Shown: piece after piece, positions 26,001 through 37,400 of the stretch | Layout of the letters: each line of letters opens with the position of its first letter | Numbering within the stretch: position 1 is the stretch's first letter | Origin: Odiellus spinosus | Taxonomy: Eukaryota; Arthropoda; Arachnida; Opiliones; Phalangiidae | DNA: 64,000 bases | Assembly (NCBI GenBank): GCA_963920705.1 | Contig: OY987226.1 | Location: 436,501 to 500,500 of the forward strand | Direction: 5' to 3' | The notes under the pieces: generated by a model | Told to the model about the DNA's origin: nothing | The model's input: only the letters and a program-made list of their open reading frames with translations | Databases searched by the model: none | Program-made: the position numbers and the translations under genes

Positions 26001-29000
26001 GCCAATGTCCGAAGAGATAAAAACCAAGATTATATCTACTAAAGACGAAATAAACAAAAGTCTAATGGAAAGTCAAAGGAACGCTAGGAAAAGCCATTAT
26101 TTAGAACCTCCTGGCATGGGGTTCGCGTACGCTCCCTTGTCTAGCTCTCAAAATAGAGGCGTTAAAGCTATTGAGAATATGGAATTGACCGATATGGAGG
26201 TTGAGGAATCCGACGAAAATACCAAAGAAGACGTTTTGACGACTAAGGATAATGAGAAACCCATTATTACGAATGTTCTACTTAATGAAATTGTTAAAGA
26301 ATCGAATGAAATTGATAAAGAGGTTGGAATACTTCCTCTTAATGTAGAGTTGCCTTTAGTTCCCGAACCTAAAAGTTCAGTTTCCAAAGAGGCTTCGGAT
26401 ACTACCGCTATAAAAGCGACTGAAGCCGTTGCTTTTAAAGAAACTACGGATGTGGTTGCTACTAAAGAAGCTATGCCTAGTACCGATAGAGCTACGGAGG
26501 TTAGCGCCCCTAAAGATTCCGGGGAGGCTGAAGTAACGGAATCTATAGAGAAAGATTCTAAAGAGCAATTGGATGACAAGGCGGGCGAAAGCAATTTGGA
26601 GGACAATGTAGATGAGGACAATGCTGTTGAAGACAATTTGGAAAATAATGCGGGTGAAGGAAATTTGGATGACAACCCTGGTGAAGAATATTTGGAGGAC
26701 AACGCGGGTGAAGACAATTTGGAAGATAATTCTGCCAATGGAAATTTGACAAATTTTGCGACGAAAGAATCAGTTCCTTCGCCGCTTCAAGCAAATAAGC
26801 AATTAAAAGATTTGGAAGAAGAAATTAAGGCATTGAATGAATGTTCAGCCACCAATGAAACTGGATCAACTACTTCAAAAGGTTATTAATCAATGTTTTA
26901 CTCAATCTAATTTGTTTGCACTCTTTTTTGGTTTCTTTGCAAAAATAAAAAAAACTGTTTTTTTAGAGACAAGTGAAGCCTCGCTCCACGCAACCCGGGG
27001 ATTAAAATCAATAGAACAAAATCAAGGTTAGATATCTAAGAACTCTTACTTTTAAAGCTATCTTTTTCTCTATCTTTTTGTGTCTGGGGAAATACTTTTG
27101 GCATGACTTACTGGTACCGCTTCTTAAAGAAGGCTCGCGACCCGAAACTATTCTGGCTAGGCTCGCGAATTTAATTTTTAGAAATAGATATATTGCGCCA
27201 CAATTCGGGGAAATTATAACGATAAAAAACTCTTTATTTTGTTCTTCATCTTCCATTTCAATGTTATTTCTTAGCGCACACTGTTTGCGATCCCGCACCA
27301 GAAATGGAAATAGCGAAAAAAGACGCGGGTTCCGAGGGAAACGAAGAATTCGTGACTTTGGACGAAGCTTTGGGTGATGACGAGGACAAAGTTGATACCG
27401 CTCTAAGCAGTCCCAGGCTCGCCTTAGACTCGGGTAAATTAAATTTTAACTTATTTCAATTCTTAGTATCAAAAGCCTTTTCAAGTTTCCATCAGACAGT
27501 GTAGGAATAGTTCTCATTACGGAACTTCTAACTTCCAAAAACGTGTTTAAATGATACTCGTGTTTTACGCGTGAGAATATTAAAGTACTCGATTCGGGCC
27601 CTGCCATATGGATCTCGCGCCAAGCTTACCAATTTAATAACGAGAAAATTCCCCAAACTGTTTCTACATAAGTCTCTTTTACTTTTCATTTTGATGTGTT
27701 CTCGTAGAGTAAAACCCAATCAGGAAAAATGAACTAATTTCTAAGAAACAAGGGGCATTGAAGTGAAAATGTATTTGTAAGGCCATTGCAAGGAAAACCC
27801 ACCCTGACTATTGAGATAGAGCGTCTTGAAATTAGCGCTGGTAGTGTAAAAGCGTTTAATGTCATACTTGGTTGACTTGTGACGTATTCCCTTCCATGCT
27901 GGACACTCGTTTTGTTGCGTTAGACGGTGCCGAAGGTGACAGTATGTTTGGATCGTACGAGGACACCCGAGAATTCCTCGATTTCGCACCCATTTGACTA
28001 AACGGTACACATTTTTTTAAAATTCATTTTCAGTGATTGGAAATTGGTATATGTAAATTCCCATTTTGTTTTCTAATATATTCTACGCCGACGAACCAAC
28101 GGTACCCCTCTCACCTCTTCCATTTAACACCCAAATTAGACTCGAATGGCACCTTATTGCGACCTAAGAGTTTCTTTTAAATTGATCTTTTGGTGTTGAG
28201 AACAATTAGAAGAACGTAAAGGCAATGTTTTCGTTTTAAACTCATTAATCTTTTAAAAACATCCACAGGGTATAGAATCTGGATTAAGTAAGGTTTTTTT
28301 CCTGAATGGGGGAAAAGTCAGGGATTTAAAATATTTCATAGAATGTCAGGGATTTAAAATATTTCATGGAATGTCAGGGATTTAAAATATTTCGTAGAAT
28401 GTCAGGGATTTAAAATATTTCGTAGAATGTCAGGGATTTAAAATATTTCGTAGAATGTCAGGGATTTAAAATATTTCATAGAATGTCAGGGATTTAAAAT
28501 ATTTCATAGAATGTCAGGGATTTAAAATATTTCATAGAATGTCATGAATTTAAAATATTTCATAGAATGTCATGAATTTAAAATATTTCATAGAATGTCA
28601 TGAATTTAAAATATTTCATAGAAAGTAAAGGATTAAAAATATTTCCTAGAAAGTCAAGGATTAAAAATATTTCCTAGAAAGTCAGGGAATTGAAATATTT
28701 CATAGAAAGTCAAGGATTAAAAATATTTGCTAGAAATTTGGGATTTAAAATATTTCCTAGAAAGTTGGGATTTAAAATATTTCCTAGAAAGTCAGGGACT
28801 TGAAATATTTCTTAGAAAGTCAGAAATTTAAAATATTTGGTAGAAATACATAAATATTGATGACAATTAGTAAAGGAATAGTATTATAATAATTCCAGCT
28901 ATGATTCAAACAAAACCGAGAATATCTGGAAATGTTCAATTTTTTTGAAAAAAAAGTGAATATAACATAGATACCGGGTTTGAATTTAAAAGTAGAACTA

Positions 29001-29464
29001 ACCACTAACTAGCACCAGGAAAACTAAAGGTTATATGTGTCAAGTATTCGTTTCCTAAACTTAAGATTATCATCAGCAAAGCTCAGTACCATTCGGGTCT
29101 AATTGAAAATACTTTAAATTCCATGAAATGTCAGTGTTTTCGAGATAAAGGGAGGATGAAAGGGAAATGAAGTCATTTTTTATTGATTCTTCTATAAAAA
29201 TAAGACTTGTCTTATTTTTAGAAACAGAATCAATTAAAAAACAACCCACATAACTTTCATCTTTCATTTAAAGTCGAATTAATTTTCCAACATGGAAGGG
29301 TGCGTTGACACTCTTTCCACGGTATTGTTTCAATATTTACGAAGCCATTTCTTTCATTTTTTTTATTTCAAGATGAAAACTCGAACGAAGGTAGTGAAGG
29401 AACTATCGTCATGAGTGACATGGAGGTTGTTGACGAGTGCGAAGACAACGCGACCGAAACGTAA
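11081..29464 (+). CDS. ZNF318-like nuclear protein, two matrin-type zinc fingers, RS/RG-rich
   Basis: Thirteen coding exons join in frame to about 1845 residues: 11081-11557, 11650-12223, 13275-13667, 13756-14137, 15471-16672, 17485-17774, 20990-21130, 21192-21297, 21432-21550, 22990-23199, 25489-26881, 27275-27433, 29373-29464. In order the protein has an RG/GGF-rich N-terminus, a long RS-dipeptide tract (about residues 70-135), and a Pro/Ser/Arg-rich exon with a proline-rich end. Two fingers follow, both C-x2-C-x12-H-x5-H (Cys1129/1132 with His1145/1151; Cys1201/1204 with His1217/1223), then a highly charged helix, a Met/Gln-rich stretch and an acidic C-terminus with NLEDN-like repeats. Paired matrin/U1 fingers after an RS-rich region match ZNF318, which in vertebrates is nuclear and linked to RNA processing and transcription. 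The call rests on architecture. The start ATG follows an acceptor, so a 5' UTR exon is expected. Confidence 0.88.
12371..12520. mobile_element. MITE-like family A, copy 2 (most complete)
   Basis: 150 bp in intron 2 of the zinc-finger gene, bounded by CCCTTACCTGAAAAAATTAA and its imperfect complement ending TCCGTAAGGG. The internal palindrome has 16-bp arms (GTCTTGGGGAAGTCTT / AAGACTTCCCCAAGAC) with a 1-nt spacer. No clear target-site duplication was seen. Confidence 0.88.
12790..13190. repeat. A-rich repeat built on ATAGGAAAAATAGG units
   Basis: Intron 2 of the zinc-finger gene carries many imperfect copies of TATAGGAAAAATAGGA with poly-A-like filler, ending near CACCCTGTC. A related inverted stretch (TTTCCTATAATCTCC-like) lies at about 39400-39475. 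Probably a degenerate transposon-derived simple repeat. The 77-codon minus-strand frame over it is compositional. Confidence 0.7.
14856..15336. mobile_element. CAGGGTTG-family element, copy in the zinc-finger gene intron
   Basis: About 480 bp in intron 4 with inverted ends: AGGGTTGCCACAG at the left and CTGTGGCAACCCTGT at the right. Just inside both ends lie GTCAGGGAATTT blocks. Related copies lie at 43052, 44365 and 46760. No transposase frame is present. Confidence 0.8.
18483..18835. repeat. ~31-bp minisatellite
   Basis: About eleven imperfect units of AATACTCCAGAATATC followed by TATTTTTCATTGAAA, in intron 6 of the zinc-finger gene. The 67-codon frame here is repeat-derived. Confidence 0.9.
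19091..19239. mobile_element. MITE-like family A, copy 3 (reverse orientation)
   Basis: 149 bp bounded by CCCTTACCAA and TTGGTAAGGG, inverted relative to copy 2, in intron 6 of the zinc-finger gene. It keeps the CTTCCCCAAGA hairpin arms. It accounts for most of a 111-codon minus-strand open frame. Confidence 0.87.
21939..22472. mobile_element. Non-autonomous element with CAGGGCTCCCA ends
   Basis: 534 bp in an intron of the zinc-finger gene. The termini CAGGGCTCCCA and TGGGAGCCCTG are perfect 11-bp inverted repeats. The interior holds repeated CCTATAA and CCGTAAAATC motifs and an A-tract near 22290-22322. No other copy was found in this window and no target duplication is obvious. Confidence 0.7.
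22500..22915. repeat. 193-bp tandem duplication (2.2 copies)
   Basis: Units start at 22501, 22694 and 22887 (the third is partial), each opening AGGATATTTCTCATTGAAAC. The two full units differ at about a dozen sites and each contains a TGACGTCA palindrome. It lies in the intron before the exon at 22990. Confidence 0.93.
23640..23757. mobile_element. MITE-like family A, copy 4 (right end truncated)
   Basis: Starts TACCAAAAAAAGTTAGTCTT and keeps the internal hairpin, but loses the right terminal repeat after GAAGACCTCT. In the intron following the exon 22990-23199. Confidence 0.83.
24771..24980. mobile_element. MITE-like family A, copy 5 (rearranged or nested)
   Basis: Contains at least two partial copies of the family: TCTTAAGAGGTCTTG occurs twice near 24790 and 24832, followed by the CTTCATTATGTC and CCAAGACCTCTTG arms. 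It looks like one copy inserted into, or duplicated within, another. Confidence 0.75.
28315..28850. repeat. 28-bp minisatellite with GTCAGGGA motif
   Basis: About nineteen copies of the 28-bp unit GTCAGGGATTTAAAATATTT + CATAGAAT in the last intron of the zinc-finger gene. Left copies are nearly identical. Right copies are diverged (GTCAAGGA, GTCAGGGAATTG), so the array is oldest at its right end. Confidence 0.95.
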
Positions 29465-29643
29465 ATATACGTTGGCATATGATAATGGGGTTTTTTTGCC
29501 CGCAAGCGCATTTTTTTTAACGTTCTTTAGCTGTAAAGTTTTTGGAAGCATCATTTTGTATCTATTCAGGGGTACCGTTTAATTCACCAGGTGTACATTA
29601 ATTTAGTTTTCGTATATTTATCTTAACAATGTATCGCTTCGTC

Positions 29644-29649
29644 AATAAA
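29644..29649 (+). terminator. Polyadenylation signal of the ZNF318-like gene
   Basis: AATAAA lies 179 bases downstream of the TAA. Confidence 0.65.
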
Positions 29650-29998
29650 TATCATTTCCTTTACGCTAGAATTATATCTTGATTAAGCCAAGGGTTAGTG
29701 AAGAAAATATCTACGTAATTTTAAAATCAAATTAGACCGAAATCGGTAGTTGTTAGAACTCAAGGTGTACGGTGTTTAAGTTTTGGTAGAATCAAAGGGT
29801 AGAAGTGTCGCGTCATTGAAAAATGGCTGGTACTAAACTTTATAAAAGTTGATCGAAACCAAAATACGCTAGATCAACAATTGCGCGGGTTTCGTGATTC
29901 TAGCGAGGTTTATTAACCCCCTACTCTGATGCGAAACAATTACCAGAGTCCATTTATTAATTGAACAATTATCTATTCTTGTTCATTTAAAAATAGTT

Positions 29999-30004
29999 TT
30001 TATT
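29999..30004 (-). terminator. Polyadenylation signal of chitin-binding gene 1
   Basis: AATAAA on the minus strand lies about 60 bases after the TAG at 30067-30065. A second one lies at 29958-29953. Confidence 0.65.
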
Positions 30005-30064
30005 GTTTCTCAGTTAAGTATACAACCCGTTTTGATAAATGCGTATTTGTTTGGGGGTCCTCGA

Positions 30065-31996
30065 CTAAGACCAGGAACAAACTTTAAGATTTGGATCAAA
30101 AACGAGATTGTGAGGACATTGCATTATATGAGGGTAGTAGCCTTGACAGTGAAGGTATTTGTGAATGTCAGTTGGGTGAGGGAAAAGTCCATCCGCTTCG
30201 GGGCATTCTACTTCTTCTTCGCTCGAATCGTCTATGAGATAGAAAATGCGTTTATTAATGGACATTTTAGACTTAAGTCTTTCTAGTTTTTTCCCTATTC
30301 TGATCAGGGCTTATTGGTAAACCTTAGTCAAACGATATCTTGATCAAATGGGACCTCAATTCTTGTCCCAAGCAAATAAAATTTTTTTTATTATTATTTT
30401 AAGAAAGGGGTGGTGTGGATAAATCAGCTGTACCACTTGACTAGTGGTACGGATCAAACTATTGTACCGATCAGGGGAATTTTGAGTAGGGCCAAGAAAA
30501 GTTTGGGTAGGATGACTCATTTTTTTGTCTTAGTTCTTTTGTTCAAGAGGAACTGGCGTAATGGGAAATATCTGTCGCGAATTGAAACAAAATCTAATAG
30601 AAAAACCTCTCCTTGGGCACGATTATTAAAGATTTCTCACCAATAGTGGTTGGTTTGCTAGATGTGCTGTGGCTTGGATTTGGGTTAGGTGTCTGACGGT
30701 CAGTTACAGTTGACCATTCAGTCTGAGGATCAGGTTCATCGGGTGCAAAAGTCGAGTAGTTTTGCTCTAGTTCAGTAACTCCTAAAAAAAAATTTTAATA
30801 TCAGACTAAAATACCCAGTGAAAATATCATGACTTAAAAAGTGGTAATTCCAACCCTAAAAGTCTGTTATCCCTCAAAATCATTTTTAAATCAATACGGC
30901 TTAAATCATTTTTCTTCGAAATTAAAATTTTTACGAAAATTTGTTTTAGATTTTCAAGGAATATGGAGTTCGACCCTATAGCTAATACAGATAATTCGTA
31001 CTTTGTCACAACCCACGGTTAAAAGGAGGCGGATTAGCTTGAAAATGCACTTTTAAAAACCAAGTACCTTAGTTTTATGACCTATAGGACATAGAACGGA
31101 AGAGATAGGCTTATTTATCTTTTTTTCAGCTATTTTCCAAGATGGCGGGGTTAGCGCGAGGGTTACAGTTAGGGAAACCTTACCAAATGAATGAATGTTC
31201 AAAATGTTTTTAGAAAACTGAAGAAAAAAATCTTTATCAATTTGTTCTGATTTAAAGGGACGTGGAAACCTGTTTTTTGAATCTTTAAATATTTTCCAAG
31301 CGTAATAGAGAATTATTTTATCAGTAATAGATAGAATAATATCATTTTCACTTTGTTGAGTCATTTTAATATAGTGATTCTTTGATAACTCATTAAGCTC
31401 ACTTGACTTAACCCTGTTCCGTGATTGGCTATTGAATCGCTTTTCAATATGCCTAAACTACTTTCATTTGGAAATCAATTTTGGGCAACATTTAAGACCA
31501 AAATTTGTTTTATCCTCAAACTCTGGTCATAATATTTTAGCATTGGCAGTCCTAATTTTAATAGTATACGAAAAATAGCGCGCAGACTCAACTGGTTTTA
31601 CCTGGTCTGCTTCTAAGACCGCAATCAACTTCATATTCGTCCGTACATTGTAAGGTTTCGTAGTCGAATAGCTGATGCTCCGGACAAACGTTAAGGTAGG
31701 GTTTATTTTGGTAGCAAACGTAGAAAGAGTCGCATAGTGTTTCGTGAGCGAAATACCCTCGGTCAGTTGGGCAATCGAAACTCGATACGCAGTTGTATTC
31801 TGAAATTAGAGAAACAAATTTAATTTTACTACATTTTCAAAAAACCAATAATATAAATACTTAAAATTCAATTTTGATATCAAAAATGGTAGTTGTTAAG
31901 TTCAAACAATATTATCAATATTTACTTAATACAAAACTTACGAACAAAGATGAGGAAAACTCCTAGTAAAATCATATTGGATAACTGTCGCGCCAT
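30065..31996 (-). CDS. Secreted protein with two peritrophin-A (CBM14) chitin-binding domains, paralogue 1
   Basis: Four minus-strand exons, 31996-31942, 31799-31602, 30781-30641 and 30231-30065, all split in phase 1, encode 186 residues. Exon 1 is almost entirely the signal peptide (MARQLSNMILLGVFLIF). Exon 2 is a full six-cysteine chitin-binding type-2 domain (Cys28, 41, 47, 57, 70, 78, with the YxC and CP.H.LFD motifs). Exon 3 is a Pro/Thr/Ser linker suited to O-glycosylation. Exon 4 is a second domain (Cys141, 160, 170, 183) that lacks the second and sixth cysteines and stops soon after CSWS. Such proteins bind chitin in cuticle or gut peritrophic matrix. The next gene upstream on the same strand has the same structure, so the two are a tandem duplicate. 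Confidence 0.94.
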
Positions 31997-34033
31997 GTCT
32001 TCTACTTGAAATGAAAAGTTTCTTAATACGAAGGGTTTTTATTGAATTTTGAACAATATCTTCAACACTTGTTAATTTCGCACGGATTATGGAACTCGCG
32101 CTATTTCCTCACCGTAATCTTTCGGATAAGATAATCGTTATATAATTACACGAGAAAACAAATACGTACAAAGGTGTCATTGCGTAATAGTTAGTCATTT
32201 TCAAGAACTGAAGCCAATTAAATGTTGAGGCTGATCACTTTTGAGTTTGATAGACGCGCTGAAAAAGCATTGCCTCCAAATGAGTATAGGAAAATAAAAA
32301 AAAAGGGTTTTTCAAAACTTTTACCCAAAAAAATTCCACCGTTTTCTCGGAAATAGGATTGGAAAATCGCATTTTTACGCAATGTATTGATAAATAAAAT
32401 AACTTGATTTTCCTCTTCACCCTCTCTTTGAAAGATCCTTCAAAACGGGCCAAGTTTTAGTTATTAGTTTATTACTAGCACTAAAGCTTATCAGTTCATG
32501 TAGGCGTCTTTGTAGGATCGTTAATTATGGTACTTCTTATACATCTTTTTATAAAATCAATTGTTCGATTTGTAAACAACAATTTATCACGCGTACACGT
32601 CATCAATGACTTTGTTATAATTGCTTCTCGAAATAAATTAATAAATAAACATTTACTTCGCGTAAATTAATTTAATTGTATGAGTGTGAACATAATATTA
32701 CTTCTCCACCTTCAGATTTACTATTATCCGTGTTATAATGTTTTTTACTACAGATCTATGCCAAATAAAATTATTTGAATAAGCGCGAAAATTTTGAACC
32801 ATAGGCGTCTTTCCCACCTTGTTTCCACGGTCAATATTTACGTGAAGTTGATTTTCCGTGTTAAAATTGATGTTTTAGTCGGCCGTCAAGTCAGCTCGTA
32901 GCGGGATGGAAATAAGTTTTTTTATCTGACAATTCAGCGGGAAGCGGATGACAAGACGAATGTGGCGAATTATGCCAAGACGGTCATTTAAGGTCTATCA
33001 TTTTATAATTTATTTCGTAAAAAGAATGAAGTTAATGGTCCAATCTATGTTTTATTTAACTCGCGGATAGTTTTAATATCTTCGTACATCGTATTTTTAC
33101 AATGTTTGGATATATATTTCGCGTTTCGGCGAGATTTGCGTATCACGTTCACCGGGTACTTCGTAATATTTTGCTTTGACGGTCCTACCTAGTTAGGCTT
33201 AGCGAAAACATCATTACTGACCTTCGACGTTCTACGAGCTGGAAACGCAATTTTTAAGAAATGTTTTGGTAAGACTCTTTTCACTCTTAGCACCTTCAAA
33301 ATCGGAAAGCAAGTTAAATAAACATTCCCTCGATTTAAATCATTTAGAATGAAGAAGTCAAGAAATCACTGGATACAAATTGTGAAATTATTGGATACAA
33401 ATCGGGAAATCGTTGAATAAATCGCGATCTGATCAAAGATGAAATATTTCCCCGTAAGTACCCGTACTATTTTCTTGCCATTGCATTGTGGCTAATTTTT
33501 CATTGTGGTGTATTTATAATGTACGTATAATGAGGGCCACTAGGGAGGCGAATCAAATTTTTAGTCAATCACGGGGAAGATTCAGCCGAACAAATATTCT
33601 AGTGACTTAACCTAGTTTTAATCAAGATTTTGACGCGTTACCTAGTTCCGGTTCGCAATTTTATGACGAATTTAATGTCTACGAGAGTCTGAATGTCACT
33701 AGTTTGACCTTGAGTTAATGAGTTTATTTTTAATAATAAACTAAATTTATTTGGACCTAAGTCACTCTGGCAGAGTCACTGTCCTTGTTCGGGTGAGGGT
33801 GTATCTAAGCTAAGTGACCCGGTCTTGGGTCCAATTTTGACCATTAGAAAAACGTTGACCTTTGACTCTGCCGCTCATTAAGGGCTAAATGTTCTACGAA
33901 TCAGACCCGGGTATCGTTTTATAAACTATTTACAGGTACCTTCTGTTAAACAACTCACTTCTCCACTGCCTTACTTACTCCTTAGGGGGGACATCATTTT
34001 ATTATTGTTCGTTGAAAATAGATTTTAGAATTG

Positions 34034-34125
34034 TAAAATCTTTTGTAAAATCTTGGATAGGGAAATTGTAAAATCTTGGATAGGGAAATTGTAAAGTCTT
34101 GGATAGGGAAATTGTAAAATCAGAT
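34034..34125. repeat. 23-bp tandem repeat
   Basis: About 3.5 copies of ATTGTAAAATCTTGGATAGG + GAA, just downstream of the stop of chitin-binding paralogue 2 (minus strand). The last copy is cut short. Confidence 0.9.
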
Positions 34126-34365
34126 GAATTTAGAAACCAGAGCTTTATCCACTCGGATTTAAATAATATTTTAATCCGAGAGAGATTTGAGTCCCTCCTC
34201 TGATTGGACTCCCAATTCAATCAGATGGATTTGGAAAGCGGAGCTTTATCCATTTGGATAATCTAGGGGTACTTTCCAATTGAAATAATGTAGTTGAAAC
34301 TTTTAGTATATTACTTTTAATCCGATTGTTATTAACTGAGATAATGTATATTTGAAGAAGCAATT

Positions 34366-34371
34366 TTTATT
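34366..34371 (-). terminator. Polyadenylation signal of chitin-binding gene 2
   Basis: AATAAA on the minus strand, about 60 bases after the TAG at 34431-34429. The spacing matches that of paralogue 1. Confidence 0.65.
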
Positions 34372-34428
34372 TAAATATTTAGACATAAATATTTAATTTT
34401 TAGTTGGAAATTTGTTTTTGGTGGTGGT

Positions 34429-37400
34429 CTATTTTGGCCAAGCGCACACTTTGAGGGTAGAATCGAAGATCAAAGTGGCTGGGCATCTCATGACGTGGGC
34501 GTAGCCTCCTACGCATTGGATGAATTGTTGTTTGTCTTTGGGATGAGGGTAGAGACCTTCCGGTTCCGGGCATTCAACGTCTTCGTCTTCTCGATCTTCT
34601 GCGAGAGAATTACCATTATTAGTTACCAGACGTCAATAAGTTACCCCAGCTGGGAATTCTTAGGGGCGTGTGGGAGGCACTCGATTTGAAACGTCATTAT
34701 AGCTAAGATCGCGTTATCGTATTTCAATCGATTATTATCGATAACATTACACCGATATTTAAATCCCTCCAATCAATTTTAAGCTCGCCGTATCTTTGGG
34801 AAATATATTTTTGCTAACAATAAAGGCGCGTTCAAATCCGTATCAGAACAGAAATTAATTGTTAAAGAGTAATTTAATATTTTTAAAATTGTGGTTAGTG
34901 GGTTTAGTCTACTACTACTAAGATTTTACTAAGCCGAGTTCACACTAGGCAGCTTGGAATCGATTTAAACCATTTCAAAACGATTCTCTCGAGTCGTGTG
35001 AACGGGAAAACGGCTTTTCTCGAATCGATTTGGTTCGATTTCTTGAAACCGCTTCGGGAACCAGTTTCGAATACCGATTCGGCTGGTTTCAACTGAACTG
35101 ATAGATGAAGCTACGATAAATCGATTTATAAAGATAACGCGTGACTCTTAAATCGATTCTTGGCGATTTGAATTGATCGGTTTGATTTTATCTTTTTGAA
35201 TCGATTAGTGTGATCGTAGCTTAATTAAACACGTTCCTAGAATGGGGTTTTATTGGCGCGTACGAATTCCCAGTGTTTGACCGCGTGATTAACTTTTTAG
35301 CCCTATTCCATGCAATCAAGGAGGATCAGAGAAGTAGAGGAAATGTGGGGCTGCGTTGAGTTAGAGAGAGAAGAGCCAACCTCCCACTCGGGTGGAAAGG
35401 GGGGATAGGAAATTCTCGAGGTAAACTGTTGTCACGTGGTCGCTAGCTAGCGCGTCTCATAAAGGATTCGTTTTACCCACGCGACAACATTTTACCACGA
35501 AACGTCTCTACCCCCGTTCTCCCAGAGTGGGAGTTTAGGCCGACGCAGTAGGAACCGCGCCGTCCCCACATTTCCTCTCCTTCTCTGATCCTCCTTGATG
35601 CAATTAAGTAATCAGAATGTCGTCACCATGACTCCCGCCAAAAATATACAGGGTGTTTCGAAAATGGTGGTAGGACCGAGCTCCAGTGGGTTCTATGGGT
35701 CATTTTAAGACGAAAATGTTCTATGACGTTTTGTCGTACGGGGCGCCGTTAAAGAGTTACGAAATGATTCATTTACGGATGACCGCTTATCGTACAATAA
35801 TAAACGTATACTCAATGCTAAAATAAGCTTAATTTTATTTAAGCTTATTTGATCATTGAGTATGGCTGGTTTTTTTAAAACCAGGACTGAAAACAGGTCT
35901 GAAAACAGGACTGAAAACAGGACTGAAAACAGGACTGAAAACAGCACTGAAAACAGCACTGAAAACAGGACTGAAAACAGGACTGAAAACAGGACTGAAA
36001 ACAGGACTGAAAACAGGACTGAAAACAGGACTGAAAACAGGACTGAAAACAGGACTGAAAACAGGACTGAAAACAGGACTGAAAACAGGACTGAAAACAG
36101 GACTGAAAACAGGACTGAAAACAGGACTGAAAACAGGACTGAAAACAGGACTGAAAACAGCACTGAAAACAGGACTGAAAACAGGACTGAAAACAGGACT
36201 GAAAACAGGACTGAAAACAGGACTGAAAACAGGACTGAAAACAGGACTGAAAACAGGACTGAAAACAGGACTGAAAACAGGACTGAAAACAGGACTGAAA
36301 ACAGGACTGAAAACAGGACTGAAAACAGGACTGAAAACAGGACTGAAAACAGGACTGAAAACAGGACTGAAAACAGGACTGAAAACAGGACTGAAAACAG
36401 GACTGAAAACAGGACTGAAAACAGGACTGAAAACAGGACTGAAAACAGGACTGAAAACAGGACTGAAAACAGGACTGAAAAGAGGACTGAAAAGAGGACT
36501 GAAAAGAGGACTGAAAAGAGGACTGAAAAGAGGACTGAAAAGAGGACTGAAAAGAGGACTGAAACAGGACTGAAAACAGGACTGAAAAGAGGACTGAAAC
36601 AGGACTGAAAACAGGACTGAAAACAGGACTGAAAACAGGACTGAAAACAGGACTGAAAACAGGACTGAAAAGAGGACTGAAAAGAGGACTGAAAAGAGGA
36701 CTGAAAACAGGACTGAAAACAGGACTGAAAAGAGGACTGAAAAGAGGACTGAAAAGAGGACTGAAAAGAGGACTGAAAAGAGGACTGAAAAGAGGACTGA
36801 AAAGAGGACTGAAAAGAGGACTGAAAAGAGGACTGAAAAGAGGACTGAAAAGAGGACTGAAAAGAGGACTGAAAAGAGGACTGAAAAGAGGACTGAAAAG
36901 AGGACTGAAGAGAGGACTGAAAAGAGGACTGAAGAGAGGACTGAAGAGAGGACTGAAGAGAGGACTGAAGAGAGGACTGAAGAGAGGACTGAAGAGAGGA
37001 CTGAAGAGAGGACTGAAGAGAGGACTGAAGAGAGGACTGAAGAGAGGACTGAAGAGAGGACTGAAGAGAGGACTGAAAAGAGGACTGAAACCGCCGTCAC
37101 AATTGTTGTTTTTAAAAATTAAATAAATCTTCAAAAAAGGCTTAAGTTAAGGCGGGAAAAATTGTACAGAGAAAGGCTGCCATACAAAAACAAAAAACCA
37201 CTCGCTCGAGAAAAATGTTTAGCGCGTGATCCTGAAAAAACATTTTTTCTCGAGCGCGTGTTTTTTGATTTTTCTTTAGTAAAGGTATGGCAGCCTTTCT
37301 CTGTACAATTTTTCCCGCCTTTTTTGAAGATTTATTTAATTTTTAAAAACAACGTTGGTGACGGCGGTGTAAATACACGTCCGCTTTTTTCAAAGCGTAG

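Larger units (their letters stand above)
29465..30064. other. Convergent 3' intergenic region
   Basis: About 600 bp between the stop of the zinc-finger gene (+) and the stop of the first chitin-binding gene (-). It holds the poly(A) signals of both (29644 + and 29999-30004 -) and nothing else I can identify. Confidence 0.75.
31997..34428. other. Intergenic spacer between the two chitin-binding genes
   Basis: About 2.4 kb with no supported exon. It must contain the promoter of paralogue 1. A minus-strand TATATAA lies at 32144-32138, 142 bases upstream of its ATG, as a weak candidate. The 3' end of paralogue 2 is at the right, with a 23-bp tandem repeat at 34034. Confidence 0.5.

Noticed and set aside
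26148-26738. 196-codon minus-strand frame
   Set aside because: It is antisense to the large Glu/Asp/Asn-rich exon of the ZNF318-like gene, whose splice sites and phase are consistent.
27741-28010. 89-codon minus-strand frame, and a 41-codon plus-strand frame ending near 27990
   Set aside because: They lie in the last intron of the ZNF318-like gene with no splice signals in phase and no recognised domain. They could be relics, but this cannot be supported.
35705-37134. Open frames of 152, 250, 415 and 419 codons on both strands
   Set aside because: All are produced by the 12-bp repeat, which lacks stops in several frames. The predicted products are monotonous four-residue repeats with no start context or splice support.
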